From the NCBI GenBank assembly GCA_964537035.1, contig CAZIAK010000003.1, positions 62,001 to 126,000 of the forward strand: a stretch of 64,000 nucleotides of DNA, written 5' to 3'. The notes beneath the pieces are model-generated. The model was not told the origin of the DNA. It saw only the letters and a list, made by a program, of their open reading frames with translations, and made no database searches. Positions 16,983-26,544 of this stretch are shown in pieces. Position 1 is the stretch's first letter. Every line of letters begins with the position of its first letter. This stretch comes from CAZIAK01 sp964537035 (GTDB taxonomy: Bacteria > Planctomycetota > B15-G4). Both the position numbers and the translations under genes were made by a program.

Positions 16983-18140
16983 CTACGGCCGATCAGCCAG
17001 CATGACCGCGGTGACCCCTTTGCCGTCGCCGGTCAAAGCGAGCTTCCCGTGGCGCAGGGCGAGGGCATCGTCGCCGAAGATATTGCGCCGCCAGCCCTGC
17101 ACGGCACGGACGTCAGGCTCCTCGGCGGTGGCCAGCAGATCGAGCTCGGCGCGGGTGGCCACGAGCTTCATGGCCACGCCCTCCGCCTCGCAGCGTAGCT
17201 TCAACAACGCCTGCAACAGCGCCACCATCGCCTCATGCCCTGAGAGCCGCTCACGCCGCTCTGGGAGCTCCGGCCACTCGTCTTCCGGCTGCGAGAGGGC
17301 CCGCTGAACGGCAGCGAGCATGGCCTGGCCGTCCTTTCCCCGGGCCACAGGCTCGCGCAGCCCGCGGGTGCGCGCAAGCTGCTGCCGATCCCGGGGCAGG
17401 TGTTGCGCGATCTCGCCCAACGCATCGTCACGCACGACCCAGTTCTTGGGCAGGTCGCGCTCCATGGCCGTCCGCTCACGCCACGCCGCCAGCTCCCGGA
17501 GCACGGCGAGCGACTCCCGGCTCGGCCGGCGGATCTTGATCCGCCGCCAACTCTCCAGCGGATCCTTGCGGTAGTGCCCCTCGTCCAGCAAGCCGTCCAT
17601 CTCCTCCTGCACCCAGGCGTCCCGGCCTGTCTCGGCCAGGCGCTGCTGCAAGGTCTCGTAGATCGGGCACAGGTGGATCACGTCGCCGAGGGCGTAGTCG
17701 AGCTGACGCTCAGTCAGGGGCCGCACGGTCCAGTCGGTGACCTGCGATGCCTTGTCCAGGTCGAAACCGAGCATGCCCTTGACCAAGGTCGCGTAGCCGG
17801 GCTGCTCGCCAAAGGCACACACCGTCGCCGCGATCTGGGTGTCGAACAGCGGCGCCGGCACCGAGCCGGACAGGCGCAGGAAGATCTCTACATCCTGCGT
17901 CGCCGCGTGGAAGACCTTCACGATCGTCGGGTCGTTCATCAACGCGAGCAGGGGCGCCAGATCGATGCCGGGCGCCAGGGCATCAACGGCCGCGAAGCGA
18001 TCGCCGTGGCCCAGCTGCACCAGGCACAGCACGGCGTGGTACGTCTTCTCGCGCAGGAACTCGGTATCCACCGCGATGTATGGAGCATCGCGGAGTGCGT
18101 CGCAGAAAGAAGCCAGCGTCGGGGTATCGGTGATCAGCAC
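16983..18140 (-). CDS. rnd: Ribonuclease D
   Basis: 385 residues from the GTG at 18140 (VLITDTPTLASFCDALRDAP), close to the usual ~375. The DEDDy exonuclease motifs are in place: Exo I AVDTEFLREKTY, Exo II KVFHAATQDVEIFLR and Exo III YALGDVIHLCPIY with the Tyr-x3-Asp pattern. A C-terminal HRDC region follows. It trims the 3' ends of tRNA and other stable RNA precursors in the cytoplasm. The frame remains open upstream to 18536, but that part has no family resemblance. No ATG lies near the conserved start, so GTG is inferred. No strong ribosome binding site is visible. Confidence 0.88.
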   Translation of the reverse strand: MLITDTPTLASFCDALRDAPYIAVDTEFLREKTYHAVLCLVQLGHGDRFAAVDALAPGIDLAPLLALMNDPTIVKVFHAATQDVEIFLRLSGSVPAPLFDTQIAATVCAFGEQPGYATLVKGMLGFDLDKASQVTDWTVRPLTERQLDYALGDVIHLCPIYETLQQRLAETGRDAWVQEEMDGLLDEGHYRKDPLESWRRIKIRRPSRESLAVLRELAAWRERTAMERDLPKNWVVRDDALGEIAQHLPRDRQQLARTRGLREPVARGKDGQAMLAAVQRALSQPEDEWPELPERRERLSGHEAMVALLQALLKLRCEAEGVAMKLVATRAELDLLATAEEPDVRAVQGWRRNIFGDDALALRHGKLALTGDGKGVTAVMLADRP

Positions 18141-18354
18141 GTTGGCCGGGGCCTCATGGGGGAGCGCGTCGAAAGCGGAATCTCGCGGCGCCCAGCATAG
18201 GTTTTTCGTCCCGCGAACGGCTCGCCGGTCGTGCACTACGGTGGAACTCGCCAATGGGCGGCGAGCTGGAGGAGCGCCGCGGGGCAAGCCCGGTTGCACG
18301 ATGGCCCTGCGACAAGACCACAGCTCTCTCCCTTCGCGCGAGCGAGCGCCGCGG

Positions 18355-19002
18355 CTACATCTCGAAGCCGGGCAGGCGATGGTCCTCTGGGGACCGTTCG
18401 AACATCTCCCGTGCTGACTCGCTCTCGAAGTAATAGACGACGCCATCGTGCTCGGTTTGCGGCGACTCGACCGTGGGGCGAAAGCGCTGCTTGCTGATGG
18501 GGTCCGTGAGCAGGCCACAGAAACGCACGATGTCACCGCTGAAGAGTTGTTGGTTGGCGGTGTCAGCGAACAGATAGGTCTCGTAGTTGACTCGCGCTGC
18601 GTGGGCCTCGTCGATGATGGCTGGCCGTGTCGGATCCATGTAGCCAGAGAAGCTGAGCTGCTTGCGGTTGAGCGCGGCGGGGACGTCTTGCACGAAGACG
18701 TCGGGGCACGGCGTTCAGCAGAAGGCCATGGGCAGTCCGTTGACGTAGAGCGGCGGCACCTCGCGGTTGAGGCGGTTGCCGAGCTTCACCATGCAACTGT
18801 CGTTGGGGGAGACCTGGCCGTCAGCGAAGCGCAAACGATGGTGGCTCTGCTGGTCTCCGGGCACGGCGAACACGCCGTCGCCGTTCGATCTCTCGATGCT
18901 CGTCGAGGCGCAGCCCGCAAGGACAAGCACCAGGGTCATCTGCAGGACCGACGCAAGGGGCCGGGGAGTGACAGTGGAGAACGGCGAGGAAGGCATGCGC
19001 AT
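18355..19002 (-). CDS. YHS-like lipoprotein with in-frame UGA; candidate selenoprotein
   Basis: Two same-frame segments (codons 1-95 and 97-215) are separated only by a TGA at 18715-18717. The N-terminus is a lipoprotein signal peptide with lipobox LAGC. The first domain runs from SCMVKLGNRLN through YVNGLPMAFC, then UGA, then TPCPDVF. Related metal-binding/YHS-type domains have FCC-x-x-C at this point, so UGA replaces the second Cys and would create Cys-Sec-Thr-Pro-Cys (a UxxC redox motif). A second YHS-like domain follows (GLLTDPISKQRF, then HDGVVYYFESESAREMFE). Coding similarity continues unbroken on both sides, and a SECIS-like hairpin lies 20 bases after UGA. Alternatives: a nonsense mutation TGC to TGA or a base error. 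No Sec machinery is in this window. Confidence 0.6.
18682..18717 (-). promoter_or_regulatory. SECIS-like hairpin after in-frame UGA
   Basis: On the mRNA, UGA (18717-18715) is followed by 12 nt and then GACGUCUU-CGUGC-AAGACGUC (18702-18682), a perfect eight-pair stem with a five-base loop. UGA to loop is 20 nt and the second loop base is G. Both fit the published bacterial SECIS rules as I recall them (16-37 nt spacing, G among the first two loop bases). Caution: the stem partly arises from two copies of the self-complementary hexamer GACGTC encoding Asp-Val, so chance formation is easier than for a random stem. Confidence 0.45.
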
Positions 19003-19315
19003 CTCGAGTAGGTGGAGACCGGGTCAAGGCCTGCTGGACAGAGCCCACGGGCTGCTAGCTACGCCGTCGCTCAGGAGGGCGTTGGGAGAGGTTTCGGTGG
19101 GTGATTCCGGCCATCCCCTCCCATGACTCCACTGTCGGCTGAGCGCCTTCTCCCATGGAATCGAGCCGTTCCCCTTGACGATGGGGCCTGATGCCCCGAC
19201 CTTGGGGAGACAGGCTGGGTCGTCCTTCGGGGGCGAGCCGTTTCACGAGGCGCGTCGACCGCCGGGCAGGTGGAGCCAGGATCGGCGGTCTGCGTCGGGC
19301 AAGGAGCTTCACCAG
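19003..19315. other. Divergent intergenic region, no gene seen
   Basis: About 313 bp lie between the minus-strand YHS-like lipoprotein and the plus-strand sugar dehydrogenase gene. No RNA gene, strong hairpin or supported small frame was recognised. AAGGAG about ten bases before 19316 is the ribosome binding site of the plus gene. Confidence 0.4.
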
Positions 19316-20974
19316 ATGAAACAACGCACCTCCGCTTCGCCTCCCCTGGGTTTGCCTCTGCTGGGCTTGATCGCAACGTGCCTGATGAGCCTCAGCGCCC
19401 CACCACTGCGCGCCGCCGACGGCGTGATGCTCTCCACCGAGTTGCTGGCCAGCGGCTTCCAAGGAACGGTGGCCGCCACCGCTCCGTGGGGTGACCCTGA
19501 TCGTGTGTTCGTGGTGGAGCAGGCCGGGCGCATCCGCATCATCGAGTTCGGCACCGTGCTGCCCACGCCCTTCCTCGACATCACCTCCCAGGTGTTGCTG
19601 GGCGGTGAGGAGGGCCTGCTGGGTCTTGCGTTCCATCCGTCCTACGGGACGAACGGTCGCTTCTTCATCTACTACAACACTCTCTCCGGCGACGCCATGC
19701 TGACCGAGTGGGCGGTGGATCCGACGGATCCGAACAGGGCTCTGGCTGGCAGCGAGCAGGTGCTGCTGACGATCCCCAAGCCCTTCGCCCAGCACAACGC
19801 CGGCGGCCTGGCCTTCAGCCCACTCGATGGCATGCTGTGGATCGCCGTGGGTGACGGCGGCGGAGCTGGCGACCCGCTCAACAACGCCCAGAACATCAGC
19901 ACCGTGCTCGGATCGCTGTTGCGCATCGACGTGGATGCTGCGCCGCCCTATGGCATCCCCGCCGACAATCCCTACGTGGGCGTGCCCGGTGCGAGGGAGG
20001 AGATCTACGCCTATGGCCTGCGCAACCCCTGGCGTTTCTCCATCGATCGCATCTTTGGCAACGCCTGGATCGGCGACGTGGGCCAGGAGAGCAAGGAGGA
20101 AGTCAACGCGATCCTCGCGGGCCAGGGGGGGCGCAACTTCGGCTGGCGTTGCCTGGAGGGCAGCGACTGCACGGGCGCCGCGGGGTGTGAATGCCCCATG
20201 CTGGGTGTTGTGGCTCCCGCCATGGAGTACGACCACAACCAGGGCTGCGCCATCATCGGCGGGCACGTGTATCGCGGCACGGACATCCCCGGGTTGCAGG
20301 GGCACTACTTCTACGGGGACTTCTGCACGGGCAAGGTGTGGTCGGCTGAAACCCAAGGGGAGCTCCTGGGTCCGAGCATCGATCGCACGGCCGAACTCAG
20401 TCCGCCGGCGGGCAGCCTGGGCTTCGTGACGTCCTTTGGCGAGGACGGACGGGGCGAGCTGCTGCTGGTGAGCTACCTGGGCGAAGTGCGGCGGGTGATC
20501 AGTGCCGCTCCCGATGCGGACTGCGACGAAGACGGCGTCAGCGATGTGGATGAACTGCTCGCTGGCACCGAGTTCGACCTGAACGGCAACTCGGTCCCCG
20601 ACTCCTGCGAGCTGCTGCTCACGGCCACGAACATGGTCTACGGGCAACCGGCCCAGCTCGACTTCATCGGCGCCTCTGCGGGTCAGCCCCTGATCTGGTT
20701 CGTGTCGTTGCGGGGCATCGGCGACGGCGGGCCCTGCTTCTTCGAAGGCACGCTCTGCCTGGACCTCCAGCCCTTCAAGCTGACGCCCAAGAGCGAGCCC
20801 CAGGTGCTGCTGCTCGGGATCACCACCGCCGACGCCATGGGACTGGCGAGCTTGTCGTTCGTCATGCCAAGTGGCGGGCTGGAGACCTCGGTGCTGGCCT
20901 TCCAGGCCCTGGCCTTCGCGGGCCCGGCGTCGCAGAAGTCGAACCCGATTCAGAAGGTGATCCAGCAACGCTGA
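19316..20974 (+). CDS. Secreted PQQ-type sugar/sorbosone dehydrogenase-like beta-propeller protein
   Basis: 552 residues from ATG 19316, which has AAGGAG upstream and begins a signal peptide cleaved near LRAADG (residue ~38). The GSDH-like propeller covers about 40-400: VFVVEQAGRIRII, GEEGLLGLAFHP, the conserved His in PFAQHNAGGLAF, WIAVGDGGGAGDP, YAYGLRNPWRFSID and GHYFYGDFCTGKVW. These match the glucose/sorbosone dehydrogenase family (PF07995), whose soluble members oxidise sugars with PQQ. Residues ~400-430 hold a calcium-binding type DADCDEDGVSDVDELLAGT segment, and the last ~120 residues form a beta-rich C-terminal domain of the kind repeated in other secreted proteins here. Enzymatic activity and PQQ binding are inferred from family only. 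Confidence 0.85.
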   Translation: MKQRTSASPPLGLPLLGLIATCLMSLSAPPLRAADGVMLSTELLASGFQGTVAATAPWGDPDRVFVVEQAGRIRIIEFGTVLPTPFLDITSQVLLGGEEGLLGLAFHPSYGTNGRFFIYYNTLSGDAMLTEWAVDPTDPNRALAGSEQVLLTIPKPFAQHNAGGLAFSPLDGMLWIAVGDGGGAGDPLNNAQNISTVLGSLLRIDVDAAPPYGIPADNPYVGVPGAREEIYAYGLRNPWRFSIDRIFGNAWIGDVGQESKEEVNAILAGQGGRNFGWRCLEGSDCTGAAGCECPMLGVVAPAMEYDHNQGCAIIGGHVYRGTDIPGLQGHYFYGDFCTGKVWSAETQGELLGPSIDRTAELSPPAGSLGFVTSFGEDGRGELLLVSYLGEVRRVISAAPDADCDEDGVSDVDELLAGTEFDLNGNSVPDSCELLLTATNMVYGQPAQLDFIGASAGQPLIWFVSLRGIGDGGPCFFEGTLCLDLQPFKLTPKSEPQVLLLGITTADAMGLASLSFVMPSGGLETSVLAFQALAFAGPASQKSNPIQKVIQQR

Positions 20975-21000
20975 GTCTGGAAGCAACGCTGCCCCGAGCG

Positions 21001-23840
21001 TCAGGGCACATCGCCCCGCAAGGCATTGCTCATGGCCACTCCGTTGGGCCCGCCCCCGTCGACGATGGCCCATTGCACGAAGAGGTCGGTGCCCGGCGGC
21101 ACGCCCTCGGGCATGACGAAGCCCAGCTCGAACTTGCCGGAGGGCGAGGTCGTGACGAAGATCGGCGGGTCGATGAAGGGGTTGGGCACGAGGGTGCCGC
21201 CCATGAAGGGAATGGGCGTGCTGGCCAATGAGATGAACAGCGCGGCCAGGGATGACGGGTTGGCGTTCACGAGCTTGACCGTGTTGTAGCTGGCAGGAGC
21301 GAGGCTGCCGGTGCCAGTGAGCAGCGGGTCGCCGGCGGTGCCCGCCAGTGCGAAACCCAGGTCAGTCCAGTTGTTGATGCCGGCCCAGCAGCCTCCCCAC
21401 CGGGCGATGAGCGAGCTGCTCTGGGGAGCGCTGTGCTGAATGGTGAAATCGCCACCCGCGACGACCACGGGACCCTTGGCGTCCCCTGCATCGGCCACGG
21501 TGAGGGCGCGCACGACGTCGTTGACCCCGGTACCGAAGCTGCCCCAGCTGTTGCCACTCCAGCTGGCCAGGTTGTTGGCGTTGAACAGGCCCAGGCCTTC
21601 GAAGTCGCCACNNNNNNNNNNNNNNNNNNNNNNNNNNNNNNNNNNNNNNNNNNNNNNNNNNNNNNNNNNNNNNNNNNNNNNNNNNNNNNNNNNNNNNNNN
21701 NNNNNNNNNNNCTCCAGCTGGCCAGGTTGTTGGCGTTGAACAGGCCCAGGCCTTCGAAGTCGCCACCGACGATCAGCTTGGTGAAGATCACATCCCGGTA
21801 GACCGTCAGTGCGTTGACTGAACCCGTGATATCAAGGAAGGGCAGGCCCGACCAACCGCTGCCATCGAAGCGTACCAGCCCTTCGGAGAAGGGCAGCCCT
21901 GCCACGCTGTCGAAGGTCCCACCCACGAAGAGGAATTCGCCGCTCAGGCCTTCGTAGACCTGCAGGGCGCGTACGGCGTTGCCGCTGCCGACGGCCGGTG
22001 CGCCGCCCAGGGCACTCCAGCTGCTGCCATCCCAGCGGGCGATGTAGTCGAAGGCTGCGCCGGTAGACGTGGCGAAGGTCCCGCCGACGTAGAGCTGGCT
22101 GCCCGTGCCGTCATCGTAGCTCTCCATGGTCAGGACGGTGGCGCCGAGACCCACGTCGAGAGGCGTCCACGAGCTGCCATCCCAGCGGGCGATGTTGTTG
22201 GCCGGGACGCCGTTCATGGCATCGAACTTGCCTCCGGCGTACAGGGCCGCGCCGTTGCCGTCGTCGTGGACATGGAGCACGTTGACGCTGGCCCCGAAGA
22301 TGCCGCGACTGGCGACCCCTGCGCTGGTCCAGCTGCCGCCGCCATAGCGCACGATGTGTTTGCTGGGCGAGGCACCGTTGATGAAGATGGCACCGGAGGC
22401 ATAGAGGGCATCGCCCGTGCCGTCGTTGTAGCTGGCGAAGTCGGTGATCGAGCCCGTGGTACCGCCCAGGTCGGACCAACCGCCGCTCTTGTAGCGTCCG
22501 AAGCCCTCGCCGGTGAGGCCGTTGGCTGCGCTGAAGAGGCCGCCCACGAAGAGCGCCGGGCCGGAGCCGTCATCGTGGGCGTGCACTGTGCGCACGAAGC
22601 CGGTGAGCCCGTCTTCGCCGATGGGCTGCCAGTTGCTCCCGCCCCACTGGGCCACGTGAGAGACGCCGTCATTGCTCCCCGTGGTCGCGGTGAAGGCGCC
22701 GCCACAGGCGAGCTTGCCGCCGCTGCCCGTATCGAACACGGTCACGCAGTTGACGGCTTGGCCGAAGTCGCCAAGGGCTTGCAGAGTGTTGCCATCCCAC
22801 GAAGCCACGCCGTCCAGGACCGTCCCCGAGAGGAACAGCTGGGAGCCGTTGCCGATGTCGCCCACGGCCATGTCCTCGATGCCGCTGGTGGTTGGAGTGA
22901 AGGGGACGGACCATCCCGCGCCGTCCCAGCTGGCGATGCCGGGGACCGTGAGCATGCCTCCGTTCACAGAGCTGAAGGGACCGCTGACCAGCAGCCTGGG
23001 CCCGCTGCCTGAATCGAAGGTGGCCATGGCCCAGACCGCCGAGGCCACGCCGCCGCCCACGTCGCTCCAGGCGGCGCCATCCCAGCGGGCCAGGTTGTCG
23101 TGGGGGAAGCCCGGTTCGGCGTTCCAGAAACCACCCACATAGAGGGCCTGCCCGCCGCCGTCGTCGTGGGAGTGCAGGGTCAGTACGGCCCCTGGCGTAC
23201 CGCTGCCCAGGGCGCTCCAGGTGCTGCCGTTCCAGCGGGCCACGAAGGCCGCGGGGACACCGCCGGCCGTGGAGAAGTTGCCCCCCGCGTAGAGCTCTCC
23301 TCCATGAACACCCAACGCGTAGACGTCGTTGTCCATTCCGAGTCCGACGGCGCTCCAGCGACTGCCGTCCCACTTGGCGACGCGGGCGATGAGTGTGGCG
23401 CCGCTCATGGTGAAGCTGCCCCCCGCATAGAGGGCCGGGCCGCCTCCCAGACCGTCGTCGTGGACAACCAGGTCGTGGATCAGTCCGTTGAGGCCCGCGC
23501 CGACGGCGCTCCACGTGTTGCCGTCCCAGCGGGCCACGGACTGCACGGGCACGCCACCGGCCGAGGAGATGTTCCCGCCCACGTAGAGCGCGGGGCCGCT
23601 ACCGTCGTCGTGAGCGACCATGTCCAGGATCTGCCCGTTGACCCCGGGCTCTGCGTCGAAGGTGTCGATCCAATCGGGGCAGCTACCGCCGAGGGCCATG
23701 AGCTCACCGGCAGCCGGGCCTTGCGATGGGCCGAGACCTTGGCCGGCCGCGCTGGCGGAGAGCACTGTGGCAGCCACCAGCGTGGCAACGAAAGGAAGCC
23801 TCACGAGCGACGGTGTCAGCTGCTGGCGGATCGAGGACAT
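21001..23840 (-). CDS. Large secreted kelch/propeller-like repeat protein, interrupted by assembly gap
   Basis: From ATG 23840 (MSSIRQQLTPSLVRLPFVAT, signal peptide to about ASAAGQ) the protein shows more than ten ~50-60 residue repeats with ARWDG-x-x-WSALG-like and ALYVGGxF-like strands. This is typical of secreted beta-propeller/delta-60-style proteins. An N run at 21612-21711 breaks the frame, but collapsing the duplicated 55 bp around it (155 bp removed) restores a single frame of 894 residues. That frame ends in a C-terminal domain (FVMPEGVPPGTDLFVQWAIV, then VAMSNAL near the end) shared with other proteins of the window. Function is unknown; it is likely extracellular. Confidence 0.8.
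21557..21766. repeat. Contig overlap: identical 55-bp copies flanking a 100-N gap
   Basis: The 55 bp at 21557-21611 are repeated exactly at 21712-21766 with 100 N between (21612-21711). Removing one copy plus the N run joins the upstream and downstream reading frames of the repeat protein. This shows the two contig ends overlap and that the gap has zero or negative true length. It is an assembly artefact, not a biological repeat. Confidence 0.92.
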
Positions 23841-24204
23841 CACAGGCTCCACAGAACTGGCTTCGCGCACAGGACCCGAGGGCACAGTCCCCGTGAATGA
23901 CAGCACCGGCGCTTGGGTGTCAGCTGGAACCAAAGCTACCACAGCTCAGGAAACGCAGCTGTTAGCTCGGTGTCACCAGCAGTCTCTGTCGCGGGAGCAG
24001 CTACTGAAGGAGGCCGCTGCCCCCCACCTCGCTTCAACGACTGCCCACCCACGCTGAAACCGGTCTCGCCAGGCTCTCCATGGGGCCTCCTGCCGCGCCC
24101 CCCCCCAGTCAGCCCGCCATGCAGCAGAGCGGCTGCTCAAGGCCGTGGCGGCGGCATACTCTCCGTGACCCACTCCGGCCTACCTGCTGTGGCCGGGCCG
24201 CGCC
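23841..24204. other. Intergenic region, no gene seen
   Basis: About 364 bp between two minus-strand secreted-protein genes. It contains a run of nine C (24098-24106) but no supported coding frame, RNA gene or clear terminator. It should include the promoter for the kelch-like gene. Confidence 0.4.
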
Positions 24205-26274
24205 TCACTGGATCGGGACGTCGAAGAACGTCAGCGCGCCCACGCCCCTGGCGTTGGTCAGCCAGGGCCCATCGCCGGAGTGGCCGAAGTAGGTCACCGT
24301 CGCGGCCGTGCTCGGGCCGGCCAGGGAGAGGGTCAGCCGGTTGCCCGAGACCGCGCCGGACAGCACGGCGGTGCCATCGTCGAGCTGAAAGAACTGCTCG
24401 TTCCCCGCGTCCCAGAGCAGCGTGTCGTCCGGGTCGACGAAGGTCAGCTCCAGCTGATCACCGCTCGCGCCGACGAAGCGGGCCGAGGCCACATCAGGCG
24501 GGTCGATGTCCTGGGTGTCGCGCGAGCCATACATGTCGCGGGCCAGGACCCTGGCCATGCGCTCGCCCAGCTGGCGGTAGCCCGTGTAGAAGAAGTGACA
24601 GCCGTCGTGTCCCGGCGCCGCGGTGGTGGACATCACGGTCACGTCCGGATGGACTGCCGGCAGCTGCCGCTGCACCTCCCGCACCCCCTCGAAGGTCACT
24701 CCGCAACCGAGACGGATCTGAAACACGTACAGCTGCTCGAGAGCAGGAAAGTCGAGCAGCCAATCGTCGTGGAGGGCGTCGAAGTTCTGCTGCCAGAGCG
24801 CTGCGTTTTCGCCGTCCGACTCGCCTTGATACCAGAGCAGGGCACGGGGCGAGGTCAGCCCGGCGGTCTGGGCGCGGTTGAGCAGCCGACCGTAGATCGT
24901 GGTCAGATCGGTGGGGTCGGCGTCGTTGCGTTGGTGCAGGGTGATGGACGTGCCGCTCACCGCGCCGTTGATCAAGCCCACGGGGATACCCGATCCGACG
25001 ACGAGCTGCTCGGCCATGCGCAGGGCCCAGCCTCCCACCGCGGCGTGACCCTGGAAGACCAGGCCGTCGGCCAGGTCCCAGTGCTGGTCGCTGGCGACGG
25101 CGGTCGAGGCCGTCGAGCTGCCGAACGTGCGGATCCAGACGCTCTGCGATTGATTGGCCAGCCCCTCGCCGTGATAGTCGCTCGCCACCGCGTTGGACTG
25201 GCCACTGACCAGAAAAGTGTCACCACAGAGCACGTTGCGACGCGTCACCGCGAGGGTCCGCAGCGGGCCGTCCAGCAGGCGCAGCTCGAAGTCGTAACTC
25301 ACCAGTCCGGCGCTGATGCGGGGCGCGAACGAGAAGCTCGCCAGCGGGGGCTTGCCGGGGATCGCAGGAGAGCCAACGTAGGTCAGCGGCTGGGTCAGGG
25401 TCTCCACGATCACGCCGTCGGCCAGGACGTCGAGTTCGACCGAGCGGTAGCGGCTGCCGTCCACGGTGCCCGCGACGAGCACCGAAGCCTGTCCCCCACC
25501 GTCGCGCTGCAGCAGCTCGCCGTCCCGGGGCGCCTGGGTCAGGGTCAGAGGCAGCGTGCCTGCGCGCTGGTAGCGCCGGGCGAGGCCCGCGAAGAGCACG
25601 CTGATCTCGGCCTGGTTCAGCACGCGGTCGTACACCATCGCTTCGGCGATCGAGCCGTCGAGGTGGTTGCCCGAGCCGAAGCCGCCCAGCTCGAGGACGG
25701 TGTCAGTGTTTGGCGCCGCGCTCCCGCTCCCCACTGGCACGCCGTCTTGGTAGAGCATGCCAACCCCCGAGGATGCATCGTACGTCGCGATCAACACCGT
25801 CGGCTGGCCGAGCGCGGTCGGCACCGAACTCGTCACGAAAGTCCCGCCGTGGTACATCCGTGCACGATCGGACGTGTTGAACCACAGCGCATGGTAGCTG
25901 CCGCCGGACAGCACGTTGTTGTTCAGGCCGTACTGATCGAGACTGACCACCGCCAGCTTGGTGTAGTCGCCCGTGGGCATGCCATCGCCCCGCGAGAGGA
26001 CATCGTCACCGTCGAAGTCGAGCGAGGGCATGCCGCCCAGGTCGACCTCCTGCCAGCGCGGGCTCGCCCCACCGTCGCTCGAGAGCAGGTCGTGACCCTG
26101 GCCACTCTGGTCCTTCCAGCACGACACCAGCTGGGACACGCCCCGGATCACTCCCACGTCGGCGCGCACCCAGAGCTGCTGGCCCTGGATAGGCACCCAG
26201 GGCGCCGCGATCTGTCCGATGAGACAGGGCGCCCAGCCCAGAATGACCAGGGTGACGAACGAGCGAATCCTCAT
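24205..26274 (-). CDS. Secreted LamG-like plus sialate O-acetylesterase (SGNH) protein
   Basis: 689 residues with a signal peptide (MRIRSFVTLVILGWAPCLIG). Residues ~25-225 form a concanavalin/LamG-like domain (LWVRADVGV, SLDFDGDDVL, GGFGSGNHLDGSIAEAMVYDR). A linker precedes the sialate esterase (SASA/DUF303) domain at about 330-590. It has block I FLVSGQSNA with the nucleophile Ser, a block near LINGAVSGTSI, LLWYQGESD and the catalytic DGCHF. These SGNH-like hydrolases remove O-acetyl groups from sialic acids or plant-type glycans. A final beta-sandwich with DPPDVASARFVG follows. It probably acts outside the cytoplasm on acetylated polysaccharides. It stands alone on the strand. Confidence 0.85.
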   Translation of the reverse strand: MRIRSFVTLVILGWAPCLIGQIAAPWVPIQGQQLWVRADVGVIRGVSQLVSCWKDQSGQGHDLLSSDGGASPRWQEVDLGGMPSLDFDGDDVLSRGDGMPTGDYTKLAVVSLDQYGLNNNVLSGGSYHALWFNTSDRARMYHGGTFVTSSVPTALGQPTVLIATYDASSGVGMLYQDGVPVGSGSAAPNTDTVLELGGFGSGNHLDGSIAEAMVYDRVLNQAEISVLFAGLARRYQRAGTLPLTLTQAPRDGELLQRDGGGQASVLVAGTVDGSRYRSVELDVLADGVIVETLTQPLTYVGSPAIPGKPPLASFSFAPRISAGLVSYDFELRLLDGPLRTLAVTRRNVLCGDTFLVSGQSNAVASDYHGEGLANQSQSVWIRTFGSSTASTAVASDQHWDLADGLVFQGHAAVGGWALRMAEQLVVGSGIPVGLINGAVSGTSITLHQRNDADPTDLTTIYGRLLNRAQTAGLTSPRALLWYQGESDGENAALWQQNFDALHDDWLLDFPALEQLYVFQIRLGCGVTFEGVREVQRQLPAVHPDVTVMSTTAAPGHDGCHFFYTGYRQLGERMARVLARDMYGSRDTQDIDPPDVASARFVGASGDQLELTFVDPDDTLLWDAGNEQFFQLDDGTAVLSGAVSGNRLTLSLAGPSTAATVTYFGHSGDGPWLTNARGVGALTFFDVPIQ

Positions 26275-26544
26275 GGAGCCTCCAGCCTGCGGACGGAGAC
26301 AGCTGCCTCCAGAGCCTCAACATACAGCGCCCCTGCATGCTGTGGGGAGCTGACGGCGAACAACGGCCTGACGGATTCGGCAGCACCTCCGACGAGAGGG
26401 GCGAGCGGCGGCCAGCCGTCGTCCCTCCCTCCAGCGCTGCGCTGCGTTCCTGTCTACCCCATCGTAGGGCGGTCAGCGGGCCACTGGACGTATGGAAGTC
26501 CTGCGCCTCCTTGCCGATGCTCAGGGACAACGAGGTATCCGCCC

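Noticed and set aside
18355..18693. Treating the right-hand half of the YHS-like gene as a separate gene
   Set aside because: It is in the same frame as the lipoprotein half with only one TGA between and no ribosome binding site or signal of its own.
19055..21073. Long minus-strand open frame opposite the sugar dehydrogenase gene
   Set aside because: Antisense shadow in GC-rich DNA; no domain, no start signal.
21267..21766. Coding through the N run as one frame
   Set aside because: The frame after the gap is wrong; only removal of the 55-bp duplicate gives the conserved C-terminal domain.
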